NCBI RefSeq assembly: GCF_900167445.1
Contig: NZ_FUZT01000002.1
Location: 62,001-126,000 of the forward strand
Length of the DNA: 64,000 nt
Origin: Maledivibacter halophilus
GTDB taxonomy: Bacteria; Bacillota; Clostridia; Peptostreptococcales; Caminicellaceae
Direction of reading: 5' to 3'
The notes beneath the pieces were generated by a model. It ran no database searches, was not told the DNA's origin, and saw nothing but the letters and a program-made list of their open reading frames with translations. The translations under genes and the position numbers were made by a program. Below, one piece after another: positions 17,907-25,987 of this stretch (positions are counted from its first letter, which is position 1; every line of letters begins with the position of its first letter).

Positions 17907-18962
17907 ATGAGAGAAGAATCAAAAAAGTTTTTGGAAAAATTATTATCAACACCATCACCATCGGGAGATGAAGCTAATATACAAAAAATATGGATGAACT
18001 ATATAAAGAATTTTGCTGACAAGGTTGAAACCGATGCTGCCGGTAATGTTATAGCAGTTGTTAATCCGGAGAATACCTTTAAAATTATGTTAGCAGGCCA
18101 TTGTGATGAAATAGCTTTTATGGTGAATTATATAGATGACGATGGATTTTTGTATCTTTCAAAGGCAGGAGGTATTAGTCCTAAACTGGCCCTTGGAATG
18201 AGAGTTAAGGTTTTAGGTGAAAGTGGAGCTGTTTCAGGAGTTATTGGAGTAAAGGCTGAGCATCAGGGGGGTTCTAAAGATGAGGTGAAAATAGAAGATA
18301 TTTATGTGGATTGTGGTGCCGAGGATAGGGGAGATATGGAGCAATACGTAGGTATAGGTGATTATGTTATCTATGACCAAGACTATAAATATATTCTAAA
18401 TGATAGATTAGTTGGAAGGGGATTGGATAATAGAACAGGAGCTTTTATTGTGGCAGAGGTTTTAAGAAGAATTGCAGATCAGAATGTAAATGTTGGTGTT
18501 TATGCAGTTAGTACTGTAAATGAAGAAACAAATATGGGTGGAGCATATTTTGCAGGAAGTAGTATACAGCCAACTATGGCAATAGCCTGTGATGTTTCCT
18601 TTGCAACAGATTATCCCGACATGGATAAAAAGAAGCATGGAAATGTTGCTTTAGGAAAAGGACCTATATTGTCCAAGGGAGCACCAATTAATAAAAAAAT
18701 TAATCAATTGATGGTAAATACAGCAAAGAAAAATAATATTCCTATACAGTATGAATTGACGCCAAGATTGACAGGGACAGATGCAGATAAAATAAGATTA
18801 AGCGGTAAGGGAGTACCAACTGCTTTAGTATCCTTACCCCTTAGATATATGCATTCGCCTTCGGAAATTGTAAGCTTAAGTGACATGGAAAATGAAATAG
18901 AATTACTGGTTAAAACTATTTTGGCATTAAAAGGAGATGAAAGCTTAAAACCTGTTGAATAA
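17907..18962 (+). CDS. M42 family metallopeptidase (glutamyl aminopeptidase type)
   Basis: This 351-residue protein has the M42 signatures: PSPSGDE at the N-terminus, AGHCDEIAFMV (first metal site), GRGLDNRTGAF (bridging Asp), TVNEETNMGGA (catalytic Glu) and a late YMHSPSE metal site. M42 enzymes form large cytoplasmic cages that trim peptides. The start at 17907 is chosen for the GGGGGT site; the longer frame begins inside a repeat remnant. It fits a peptide-fermenting lifestyle. A terminator follows at 19072. Confidence 0.93.
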   Translation: MREESKKFLEKLLSTPSPSGDEANIQKIWMNYIKNFADKVETDAAGNVIAVVNPENTFKIMLAGHCDEIAFMVNYIDDDGFLYLSKAGGISPKLALGMRVKVLGESGAVSGVIGVKAEHQGGSKDEVKIEDIYVDCGAEDRGDMEQYVGIGDYVIYDQDYKYILNDRLVGRGLDNRTGAFIVAEVLRRIADQNVNVGVYAVSTVNEETNMGGAYFAGSSIQPTMAIACDVSFATDYPDMDKKKHGNVALGKGPILSKGAPINKKINQLMVNTAKKNNIPIQYELTPRLTGTDADKIRLSGKGVPTALVSLPLRYMHSPSEIVSLSDMENEIELLVKTILALKGDESLKPVE

Positions 18963-19037
18963 TTTGTTTTAACTGAATTGTATAATAGATATTATAAAGC
19001 CTTGGGATTTGAAAATAATATTCAGCAGTTAGTTTTT

Positions 19038-19065
19038 AAATAGGATAATTATGTAATTTGATCTT
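19038..19065. repeat. Family B remnant, one end
   Basis: AAATAGGATAATTATGTAATTTGAT resembles the right end of family B and is preceded by a weak match to the interior. Probably a decayed copy. Confidence 0.3.
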
Positions 19066-19071
19066 TAAAAT

Positions 19072-19114
19072 AAAAAACTAATAGACTCCAGATACTATTA
19101 GTTTTTTATTTTTT
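19072..19114 (+). terminator. Terminator after the M42 gene
   Basis: The arms AAAAAACTAATAG (19072-19084) and CTATTAGTTTTTT (19095-19107) pair exactly, followed by ATTTTTT. Confidence 0.8.
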
Positions 19115-19201
19115 AAAAAAGAGTTATAATTTCTTTTGTTTAGTGCTATAATCATTCTAGAGAATTAGATGGAATAATTTTTGTTGAAGGCAGGGCTAAC
19201 A

Positions 19202-19975
19202 ATGACATATAATGAGAAAAAAATAATCTTAAGAATAGCTCTTTATGCAGGAGAAATACTACTTAAAAATGGAGCAGAAACCTATAGAGCCGAAGATACT
19301 ATAAATATAATATGCAAATCCAAGGATTTAAAACATGTAAATTCCTTTGTAACACCAACTGGTATATTTATCTCTGATGATAGATTAGATGGAATAAGCT
19401 TTATAAAAAGGATAAAAGACAGGACAATAGATTTGAGTAAGATTTCTGAAGTGAATAATTTTGCTAGGAAATTTGTGGCAGAGGATATGGATGAAGAAGA
19501 AGCTATAAAGGAGTTAAGAAGAATAGATGTAGAAAAAAAGTATAATAAATATGCTAGAACAATTTTTACAGGTTTAGCTTCAGCTTTTTTTTCTCTTTTG
19601 TTTGGAGGAGGAATAGCTGATTTTATATTTGCTTTTTTTATATCAATGATTGCTATAATTGTAAATTGGAAAATTGAAGCTTTAAGTAAAACAAGTTTTC
19701 TAGCAAACGCCACCAGTGGAGCATTAATATCATTTCTTGCCCTTGTTTCAAAAAATATAGGCCTTGGAAGTAGTATGGATATGATTATAGTAGGTTCTAT
19801 TATGCCCCTTGTGCCGGGTGTTGCCCTTACCAATGGATTGAGGGATTTTATTGCGGGGGATTTGATTGCAGGTACATCTAGAGTGGCTGAGGCAATTTTG
19901 ATTGCAATATCAATTGCTGTGGGAGTAGGTACTATACTTAAGCTTTGGATGTACATTTTTGGAGGTGTAATTTAG
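19202..19975 (+). CDS. Threonine/serine exporter, large part (ThrE N-terminal family)
   Basis: This 257-residue protein has a cytoplasmic N-terminal domain (GAETYRAEDTI motif, family formerly DUF1212) followed by about five membrane helices including GSIMPLVPGVALTNGLRD. It is the first half of a split ThrE-type exporter, which expels threonine and serine by proton motive force. ATG at 19202 follows AGGCAGGG; an upstream TTG is less likely. Its stop overlaps the start of the partner gene by 1 nt, so the two subunits are translationally coupled. Confidence 0.9.
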   Translation: MTYNEKKIILRIALYAGEILLKNGAETYRAEDTINIICKSKDLKHVNSFVTPTGIFISDDRLDGISFIKRIKDRTIDLSKISEVNNFARKFVAEDMDEEEAIKELRRIDVEKKYNKYARTIFTGLASAFFSLLFGGGIADFIFAFFISMIAIIVNWKIEALSKTSFLANATSGALISFLALVSKNIGLGSSMDMIIVGSIMPLVPGVALTNGLRDFIAGDLIAGTSRVAEAILIAISIAVGVGTILKLWMYIFGGVI

Positions 19976-20409
19976 TGGCTTACTATAAGCATTTTATTTT
20001 TGCTATTTTATCTACAGTAGGGTTTTCAGTTTTATTTAATGTTCCTAAAAAATCTATTTTTTATGCAGGGCTAACAGGGGGAATTGGATGGACTCTATAT
20101 ATTTATGCAAAGGACTTAACAATGTCTTCAACATTTTCAGTGTTTTTAGCCTCCACATTTGTTGGAATCCTAGGAGAGGTATTTGCTAGGATAGACAAAA
20201 AACCTGTTACCACATTTGTCATTCCGGGAATTGTTCCACTTGTGCCTGGTTATACAATATATTTATCAATGATAAACCTTATAAATCAAGAATTTTATAG
20301 GGCTGTAGAATTTGGAACTGAAGCTGTATTTACCAGTGGAGCTATTTCTGTAGGAATAATTTTTGTAACTTCAGGTGCCAGGATAATTAAGGAAAAAAGA
20401 AAAAAATGA
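19975..20409 (+). CDS. Threonine/serine exporter, small part (DUF3815)
   Basis: This 144-residue membrane protein has four to five helices and a second copy of the VPGIVPLVPGY motif, the C-terminal half of the split ThrE exporter. The GTG at 19975 is chosen because GGAGGTG lies 8 nt upstream, inside the end of the previous gene; an in-frame ATG 30 nt earlier falls on that ribosome site. It works as the partner of the preceding protein. Confidence 0.88.
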   Translation: MAYYKHFIFAILSTVGFSVLFNVPKKSIFYAGLTGGIGWTLYIYAKDLTMSSTFSVFLASTFVGILGEVFARIDKKPVTTFVIPGIVPLVPGYTIYLSMINLINQEFYRAVEFGTEAVFTSGAISVGIIFVTSGARIIKEKRKK

Positions 20410-20489
20410 AGATTAATTATATGATGGATACAAATCTAAGGCTTGAAGATATTGATGATGATACAAGGCGCAGAAAGAGATTATTGTAG
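20406..20489 (+). CDS. Tiny coupled ORF, 27 residues, unknown
   Basis: An ATG overlaps the stop of the ThrE small subunit (ATGA) and opens a charged 27-residue frame ending in TRRRKRLL. The coupling suggests translation, but there is no recognisable family or conserved motif. It may be chance. Confidence 0.2.
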   Translation: MKINYMMDTNLRLEDIDDDTRRRKRLL

Positions 20490-20498
20490 TTAAAATTA

Positions 20499-20565
20499 AA
20501 CTGTACTCTAGGTTGTAATACTTTTAAAAGATTTACTACTTAGAATACAGTTCTATTTGTTTTTA
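20499..20565. terminator. Bidirectional terminator between convergent genes
   Basis: The imperfect arms 20499-20517 and 20534-20552 (AACTGTA-TCTA paired with TAGA-TACAGTT) precede a T-rich stretch. It lies between the ThrE operon and the oppositely oriented SleB gene. Confidence 0.5.
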
Positions 20566-21510
20566 CCTATAAAAATCATGAGCCCCTATTCTTTTATAAA
20601 AAGTTTTATTTTTAACTATCCAATTATTGGTTGACTTTCTTGGATTTAAAAAATATAGACAACCAGAAATATTATTTTTCCCGTTAAGGACAAGTTTAGC
20701 TGCCTTGATACTTTCTGTTGATGGTGAATTATGAATAGCTCCGTTTTTTGCTGGAGTATACTGATATCCGTAATTGGTATCAAAAATTACTTCTTTGATA
20801 GTATTGGGGAAATTTGGACTATTTTTTCTGTTTATTATTACATTACCAACTGCTATTTTACCCTCAAGGGGTTGGGTAGTGGCTTCTGCATGTATTATTC
20901 TGGATAGCCAGTATAAATCCTCATCATAAGAATCTGTTGTATTTACTAAAACAGTTTTATTATCATTATCCCAAGCCACATTACAATCAAATGCTTCTGA
21001 AATAAATCGGATAGGCACATATGTTCGACCTTCATATACACTAATAGGAGCATCGAGCTTTACATCCTGGTCATTAATTTTAGCAATATTTGATCCCAAG
21101 GTTAATCTAATAGTTTTTTTATCTTGCACTAATATTGCTGTTTTACTAGAATCTTCCCATATAATACCATCTGCGTTTAGAGCATTGGCTATGGTGCGTA
21201 TTGGAACAAAGGCACGATTGTTTTCTATGTAAGGATGCTGTTCGGGGTTAAGTTTCTCGTTGTTTACCTTTATAGTTATTGTTTTATTCATAGAAATAGG
21301 TTTTATTTTAACTAAACTACCTTCAGAAATTATATTATCTTTGTCTTGATTTAATTCCTTAAGAGTATCGATATTAACATTAAATTCATTTGATATATAA
21401 GAATAAGAATCTCCAGCTTTAGCAGTATGCATTACAAAGGATTCAGCATGGGAAATGGGACTAATTAAAAATGTGGAGGCAATAAGCATTGAGCATATAA
21501 ATTTTTTCAT
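20563..21510 (-). CDS. LysM, copper-amine-oxidase-N-like and SleB hydrolase protein
   Basis: This 315-residue secreted protein has a signal peptide (about 1-22), a LysM peptidoglycan-binding domain (about 28-72), a copper amine oxidase N-terminal-like domain (about 78-190, with the paired RAFVPIRTIANAL and RTYVPIRFISEAF motifs) and a SleB/CwlJ-type cell wall hydrolase (about 198-315). The hydrolase has the catalytic-Glu context RIIHAEA and the AVGNVIINR motif. SleB domains cut the muramic-lactam cortex of spores during germination, so the organism probably sporulates. The start has GGAGTG upstream. Confidence 0.9.
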   Translation of the reverse strand: MKKFICSMLIASTFLISPISHAESFVMHTAKAGDSYSYISNEFNVNIDTLKELNQDKDNIISEGSLVKIKPISMNKTITIKVNNEKLNPEQHPYIENNRAFVPIRTIANALNADGIIWEDSSKTAILVQDKKTIRLTLGSNIAKINDQDVKLDAPISVYEGRTYVPIRFISEAFDCNVAWDNDNKTVLVNTTDSYDEDLYWLSRIIHAEATTQPLEGKIAVGNVIINRKNSPNFPNTIKEVIFDTNYGYQYTPAKNGAIHNSPSTESIKAAKLVLNGKNNISGCLYFLNPRKSTNNWIVKNKTFYKRIGAHDFYR

Positions 21511-21766
21511 AATTAATCACTCCTTAACACATTTACTGTATCATTTGGGATATATATTAATCAATACTAAATACTTGGATTAAATTCCTATATATTACAG
21601 AAAAAACGCTAAAAAAATTCCTTTGTTATATAAAGTCAGGTCTAGTTAACCAACTAAATAAACAAAGGAGGATGTCCCGATTAAGGGCAAGAATAATTTA
21701 TCATATATTAAAAAATATTATATAATGCTTAGGTTGAAGTATAATGATATACCTATAAGCATATAT

Positions 21767-22807
21767 CTATTTTACTGCAGATTTAACCTTTTCAGCTACT
21801 TCTTCAGAAACCCATTTAGTCCATATCTTTTCGTGTTCTTTTATAAACCATTTGGCAGCAGCTTTTTCATCAACATTATTTTCCTTCATATAACTTAAAG
21901 CCTTTGCAGTTATTGCTGAACTTGTCTTATAATTTTTTAGAAATTCAACAACATCTGGAGCAGTATTTACTAAATCAGCATTTACGCAAACTGTCACATC
22001 AACAGGTTTAAACTCACATAAATACCCATTATTCCATTTCTCTTCACTGTATTCAGGTTCTTCCAATAAAGTCATATCGTACATACCTGTAATCCATGTA
22101 GGTTCCCAATAATATCCTACCCAAGGCTCACCCATTTTGAAGGCACTGACTAGTGAAGTGGATAAAGAAGAATCTGAGCCTGGATCAAAAACATTATAAT
22201 ACTTTGATAATCCATAGTTTTTTACTTTAGCTGTAATAACCTCATTCATTTCCCACACTGAAGGAGCATTATATATTCTTCCTTTGGTTTTATCCTCTGG
22301 GTCTTTAAAAAGATCAGGATATTTCTTTAAATCCTGTATTGTTTTTAGATCAGGAGCCATAGGTTCAATACCTCTTTCCTTATCACCTTTAATTACATAG
22401 GTTGGCACATATAAACCCATGGCATTATCATCAAAATTAGTTGATACTTCTAATATTTCACCATTTTTTATACCTTCATCATATTGTTCGGTAATAGTAT
22501 TTTGCCATAATTCCATATGTACATCTATCTGTCCCTTCCTAAGACCTAAAACAGTAATGGGAGTTGTTCCAGGAGTACTTTCGGTTTTATAACCCAAACC
22601 ATTTCTAATAATTATTCCAGCAACTGAATTATGGAATCTAAGACTATCCCAGCCTGCATCAGCGAAGATTATTGTATCTTTGCTAGTTTCTTTTGTTGTT
22701 CCTTCATTTATTGCTTCTTCATTGGATACTTTACTACAAGCAGCAAGCAGTATTAAGGGTAAAATAATCAATGGTAAAATTATGTAGCTTCTTTTTATTA
22801 ATTTCAA
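21767..22807 (-). CDS. Glycine betaine-type ABC transporter substrate-binding lipoprotein, orphan
   Basis: This 346-residue protein has a lipoprotein signal (LLAAC) and the OpuAC/ProX fold pattern (TIIFADAGWDS, then FDPGSDSSL and the aromatic motif PWVGYYWEPTW). It binds quaternary amines or related solutes on the outer membrane face. TTG at 22807 is chosen because GGAGG is 8 nt upstream; a TTG two codons earlier is too close. No permease or ATPase is adjacent. The protein at 60275 is a close paralogue, and both genes carry the same operator-like palindrome, so this one probably feeds the transporter encoded at 61.5-63.5 kb. Confidence 0.92.
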   Translation of the reverse strand: MKLIKRSYIILPLIILPLILLAACSKVSNEEAINEGTTKETSKDTIIFADAGWDSLRFHNSVAGIIIRNGLGYKTESTPGTTPITVLGLRKGQIDVHMELWQNTITEQYDEGIKNGEILEVSTNFDDNAMGLYVPTYVIKGDKERGIEPMAPDLKTIQDLKKYPDLFKDPEDKTKGRIYNAPSVWEMNEVITAKVKNYGLSKYYNVFDPGSDSSLSTSLVSAFKMGEPWVGYYWEPTWITGMYDMTLLEEPEYSEEKWNNGYLCEFKPVDVTVCVNADLVNTAPDVVEFLKNYKTSSAITAKALSYMKENNVDEKAAAKWFIKEHEKIWTKWVSEEVAEKVKSAVK

Positions 22808-22830
22808 AATCAATACCTCCTATTATACAA

Positions 22831-22872
22831 TAGAGATAAACGACTTAAAGGTTAATAAGTTGTTTATCTCTA
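22831..22872. repeat. Inverted repeat in the orphan binding-protein leader
   Basis: TAGAGATAAACGACTT (22831-22846) and AAGTTGTTTATCTCTA (22857-22872) pair with one mismatch. In the gene direction (minus) no T-run follows, so it is an operator or RNA hairpin just upstream of the ribosome site. Its centre contains the ACTT/AAGT half-sites seen in the other operators. Confidence 0.55.
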
Positions 22873-22929
22873 TTTTTCAATTTAAATTATTTAAAGTTCT
22901 ATTATAGAAATTTAAAAAAGCAGCTATAA

Positions 22930-22961
22930 CTAACAACTTTTTTGAAATTTTAAGTTGTTAG
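22930..22961 (-). promoter_or_regulatory. Operator-like palindrome upstream of the orphan binding protein
   Basis: CTAACAACTT-N12-AAGTTGTTAG has the same arms, apart from two end bases, and about the same spacing as the palindromes at 58481 and 60059. On the minus strand it lies upstream of a TATAAT -10-like hexamer (22901-22906). The rest of the 365-bp gap holds the hairpin at 22831 and a family B remnant. Confidence 0.6.
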
Positions 22962-23009
22962 CCCGTCTTTAATTGTAACACTAAAATTGGTAAATGTAAA
23001 ATGTTATAT

Positions 23010-23059
23010 TGTCTATACATTGTGCAATTCTGCTAAATCTTAATTATGCAATTTCCTCA
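23010..23059 (-). repeat. Family B repeat, partial copy
   Basis: TGCAATTCTGCTAAATCTTAATTATGCAATTTCCTCA matches the last part of the 63629 copy. The other 70 bp are absent. Confidence 0.6.
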
Positions 23060-23117
23060 ATTGTTATCTGGATTGTTTTTTAAGAATATAATTTTTAACG
23101 TGAAAACAACAAAAACG

Positions 23118-23142
23118 AAAAAGGTGCCCGAAGACACCTTTA
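23118..23142 (-). terminator. Terminator of the nhaC-iadA operon
   Basis: On the minus strand AAAGGTG, an 8-nt loop and CACCTTT run into TTCGTTTTTG. It lies 37 bp after the iadA stop codon. Confidence 0.75.
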
Positions 23143-23178
23143 AAAATACATGAATTATCCAATATAAATAATATCACT

Positions 23179-24321
23179 TTACTCATATGTTCCCTTTACT
23201 AAAGTTTTACCTTCATGGATCATTAGCTTTCCATTGGCTATTACTGTCTGTATATTATTATCGTCATCCAGTAAAAGAATATCTGCATCTGAATTTTCTT
23301 TTATGGCACCTTTTTGTGGATATAAATCAAGGGCTTTTGCCACATTTGATGTAATAAATTTAAGAGCTTTTTCAAAGTCAAAATTTAGTTTTCCTATCAT
23401 TGTTAGAAATTCTTTATATAAACTGCTAACTTGAGATACACCAATTTCAATTATATTTCCCTTGTCATCATATCGAGACCAACTTCCATATCCATCGGAG
23501 CTTATGGTTATATTTTCTAAAGGAACTCCTTCCTTTTCTGCATTTTGTATCACTTTACCTGGACTTAAATCTTCATAAATACCGCAAGTTAAGTCTATAA
23601 ATCCACCTAGCTTTGCATATTCAAAGCCTTCCATCAAAAGTTCTTTTTTTCTATTTACATGGGTAGGTCTTATTGTTTTTATAGGAATATCAGTATTATT
23701 AATAACTTCTGTTATTGGTTTTAAACCTCTCTTACCATTGCCCATATGAGCTACAACTATTCCTGCCTTTCCAGAAAGCATTGCAGCAACTCTTACATCT
23801 GAAGCTAACCTTGATAATTCATCATTTGTTAGACTAGAAGATCTATGATCTGAAATAGCTATTTTACTACCAATTATTTCTTCAATAAAAACGATATCTT
23901 TTTTAACAGAACCAGTAATTGTTATCGGTGGATATCCGTAAGAACTAGTAATGGCATAGGCTGTGATCCCTTCTTCGTTAAGAGCTTTAGCCTTGGCCAC
24001 AAGATTTTCTACACTTCTTGTGGTACCGTCTGTTCCAAGGAGTCCCACTACAGTTGTGATACCTGCCTGAGTAAGCTTAGATAATGTTATTTCAGGAGCT
24101 CTTGTCTTAAAGCTGCCTTCACCACCACCTCCGGTAATATGGACGTGTTGATCTATAAAACCAGGAACCATTTTTCTTTTATTCCCATCGATTACTTTGA
24201 TTTTACTATTGAAAATTTCTACTTTTTCTTCAATAAGAGTTATTTTCCCATTACTTATAAGAACATCTTTTTTTCCAATATATTTTGGAGAATAAACTTC
24301 TACATTTTTTACTAAAATCAT
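23179..24321 (-). CDS. iadA: Isoaspartyl dipeptidase (beta-aspartyl-peptidase)
   Basis: This 380-residue amidohydrolase has the HxH metal motif DQHVHITGGGGEG, where the glycine-rich tail is typical of IadA, plus TPST-equivalent motifs and the SDGYGSWSRYD segment near the active-site Asp. IadA cuts isoaspartyl dipeptides that arise from damaged or partly degraded proteins. A GGAGTG site precedes the ATG. It lies 14 bp after nhaC in the same direction, so both are probably expressed from the sigma-54 promoter at 25825. In a peptide fermenter this would serve use of refractory dipeptides. Confidence 0.93.
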   Translation of the reverse strand: MILVKNVEVYSPKYIGKKDVLISNGKITLIEEKVEIFNSKIKVIDGNKRKMVPGFIDQHVHITGGGGEGSFKTRAPEITLSKLTQAGITTVVGLLGTDGTTRSVENLVAKAKALNEEGITAYAITSSYGYPPITITGSVKKDIVFIEEIIGSKIAISDHRSSSLTNDELSRLASDVRVAAMLSGKAGIVVAHMGNGKRGLKPITEVINNTDIPIKTIRPTHVNRKKELLMEGFEYAKLGGFIDLTCGIYEDLSPGKVIQNAEKEGVPLENITISSDGYGSWSRYDDKGNIIEIGVSQVSSLYKEFLTMIGKLNFDFEKALKFITSNVAKALDLYPQKGAIKENSDADILLLDDDNNIQTVIANGKLMIHEGKTLVKGTYE

Positions 24322-24335
24322 AATATTTTCACTCC

Positions 24336-25772
24336 TTATACGTTTTTTCCATTTTTCTTAGAAGGTTTATCAATGTACTCTATTCCAATACCAGTAAATG
24401 CGAGTATAATGGCAAATATTATTCCTGTATAATTTAATACTGCCCATGGAATATATTCAATAGTTGGAACACCTAGGGTTGCTGTCATATAAGCTCCTGC
24501 AGCTGACCAAGGTATTAATGGGACTAAAACTGTTCCAGAATCTTCTAGAGTTCTTGAAAGATTCTTAGCATGTAAATTTTTCTTTACATATACATCCTTA
24601 AAAAGCTCTCCTGGAATTAATATGGTTAAATAGGAACTTCCAGTAACAAAGGCCACTGTAAAGCATGATGCTATTGTAGATAGAATTATTCCACCTATAG
24701 ACTTTACTTTTGACATTAATTTTTCAAGGACTACATCAAGCATGCCAGAAACACTGACAATTCCTGCAAAGCCCATGGCACAGAAAATTAGTACAGTGGT
24801 ACCTGTAACAGAAGCAACTCCTCCTCTGTTTATTAAGCTTGTAACTTCGTTAATAACTTCCCCTTCATAACCAGTCATACTAACATTAAATCCACTGATA
24901 AGAGAAGCGAATCCATCTTGAAAGCTGAATCCTTGTATAAAAACTCCAAGTAGTACTGAGAATAGACTTGTTCCAAGCATTGTAGGAATTGTAGGCCATT
25001 TTTTAAGAGAACCAAGTAGTATAAATAATGTAGGTAATAATAAAATGATATTCCAGTTAAACATTCCATCCAGCTGTTGAAGCATTGTATTTACATTTTC
25101 TGGTGTACTCATTTCTCCAGAGGCACCAAACCCAACTATTAAATATACTATAAGGGAGACAATTGTTGCAGGTATAGTTGTATAAAACATATGTTTTATA
25201 TGTTCATACAATTCACTTCCTGCAGCTATAGGTGCTAGATTAGTAGTGTCAGATAATGGTGATATCTTGTCTCCAAAATATGCACCTGCAACTATAGCTC
25301 CTGCTGTTGCAGGAAGTGACACACCAAGGCCCCCTGCTATTCCCATAAGGGCAACTCCAATTGTTCCTGCTGCACCCCAGGATGTACCTGTTACTATAGA
25401 TACTATTGCGGTTATTATAAATGCAGTGACAAGAAGAAACTTTGGATTAACTATTTGAACTCCGTAGTAAATTATCATAGGCACTGTTCCGGAAAACATC
25501 CAAGAACCTATAAGAAAACCTACACTCCATAAAATAAGTGTAGCAGGAAGGGCCTTAGCAATTTTTTCAATAATAGCTCCCTGCATATCACTCCAATCAT
25601 AACCTAAACTTAGGGCAATTATTCCAGCAACAAAGGCTGAAATCACAAGAAGAGGTTCGGTTTTTAGACCTAAATAACCGTAACCAATTGCCAGTGATAA
25701 AATCATAAAAACAATAGGTGTAACAGCTTGTCCAAAAGTAGGTTTTTTCTTTTTCCTTTCTAATTGATTCAT
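24336..25772 (-). CDS. nhaC: NhaC family Na+/H+ antiporter
   Basis: This 478-residue protein has about 12 helices and NhaC-type motifs (GTSWGAAGTIGVALMGI, GDKISPLSDTTNLAP, LVPLIPWSAAGAYM). NhaC proteins exchange Na+ for H+, and some family members carry amino acids or malate/lactate. The start at 25772 has AAGGAGGATATTT upstream; 41 further in-frame residues would cover the promoter. It lies between a sigma-54 promoter and iadA. Because it shares control with a dipeptidase, a role in solute uptake as well as Na+ export is possible but unproven. Confidence 0.88.
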   Translation of the reverse strand: MNQLERKKKKPTFGQAVTPIVFMILSLAIGYGYLGLKTEPLLVISAFVAGIIALSLGYDWSDMQGAIIEKIAKALPATLILWSVGFLIGSWMFSGTVPMIIYYGVQIVNPKFLLVTAFIITAIVSIVTGTSWGAAGTIGVALMGIAGGLGVSLPATAGAIVAGAYFGDKISPLSDTTNLAPIAAGSELYEHIKHMFYTTIPATIVSLIVYLIVGFGASGEMSTPENVNTMLQQLDGMFNWNIILLLPTLFILLGSLKKWPTIPTMLGTSLFSVLLGVFIQGFSFQDGFASLISGFNVSMTGYEGEVINEVTSLINRGGVASVTGTTVLIFCAMGFAGIVSVSGMLDVVLEKLMSKVKSIGGIILSTIASCFTVAFVTGSSYLTILIPGELFKDVYVKKNLHAKNLSRTLEDSGTVLVPLIPWSAAGAYMTATLGVPTIEYIPWAVLNYTGIIFAIILAFTGIGIEYIDKPSKKNGKNV

Positions 25773-25824
25773 AAATATCCTCCTTAATAAAATTATTAGA
25801 ATTTGATTACAACAATATATATCC

Positions 25825-25839
25825 GCAAATAATGTGCCA
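25825..25839 (-). promoter_or_regulatory. Sigma-54 (-24/-12) promoter, consensus match
   Basis: On the minus strand TGGCACATTATTTGC matches TGGCAC-N5-TTGC exactly. It is about 50 bp before the nhaC start and downstream of a sigma-54 activator gene in the same direction. Confidence 0.9.
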
Positions 25840-25942
25840 ACTGTTCTGATGATTCTATATATTGAAAATTGTTTGTATTGTACTAGTGTTTTCAAGGGTT
25901 TTGCAAAGATGAAGATTTGATTTTATTAAGGGGAAGCAAAAA

Positions 25943-25987
25943 CAAAAGGATAAAATCATCCGTTTGATGGATATTTATATCCTTTTA
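25943..25987 (-). terminator. Terminator after the second sigma-54 activator
   Basis: AAAAGGATA and the following ATCATCC pair with GGAT and TATCCTTTT across a short loop, overlapping the end of the activator gene. On the minus strand it leads into TTTTG TTTTTGC. Confidence 0.6.

Noticed and set aside
19282-19956. Long minus-strand frame of 224 codons
   Set aside because: It lies entirely opposite the ThrE large subunit, has no ribosome site and a low-complexity Ile/Ala-rich product. It is a shadow frame.
21661-21725. Short frame MSRLRARIIYHILKNII behind GGAGG
   Set aside because: The ribosome site is directly adjacent to the ATG, too close for initiation, and the frame is only 17 codons.
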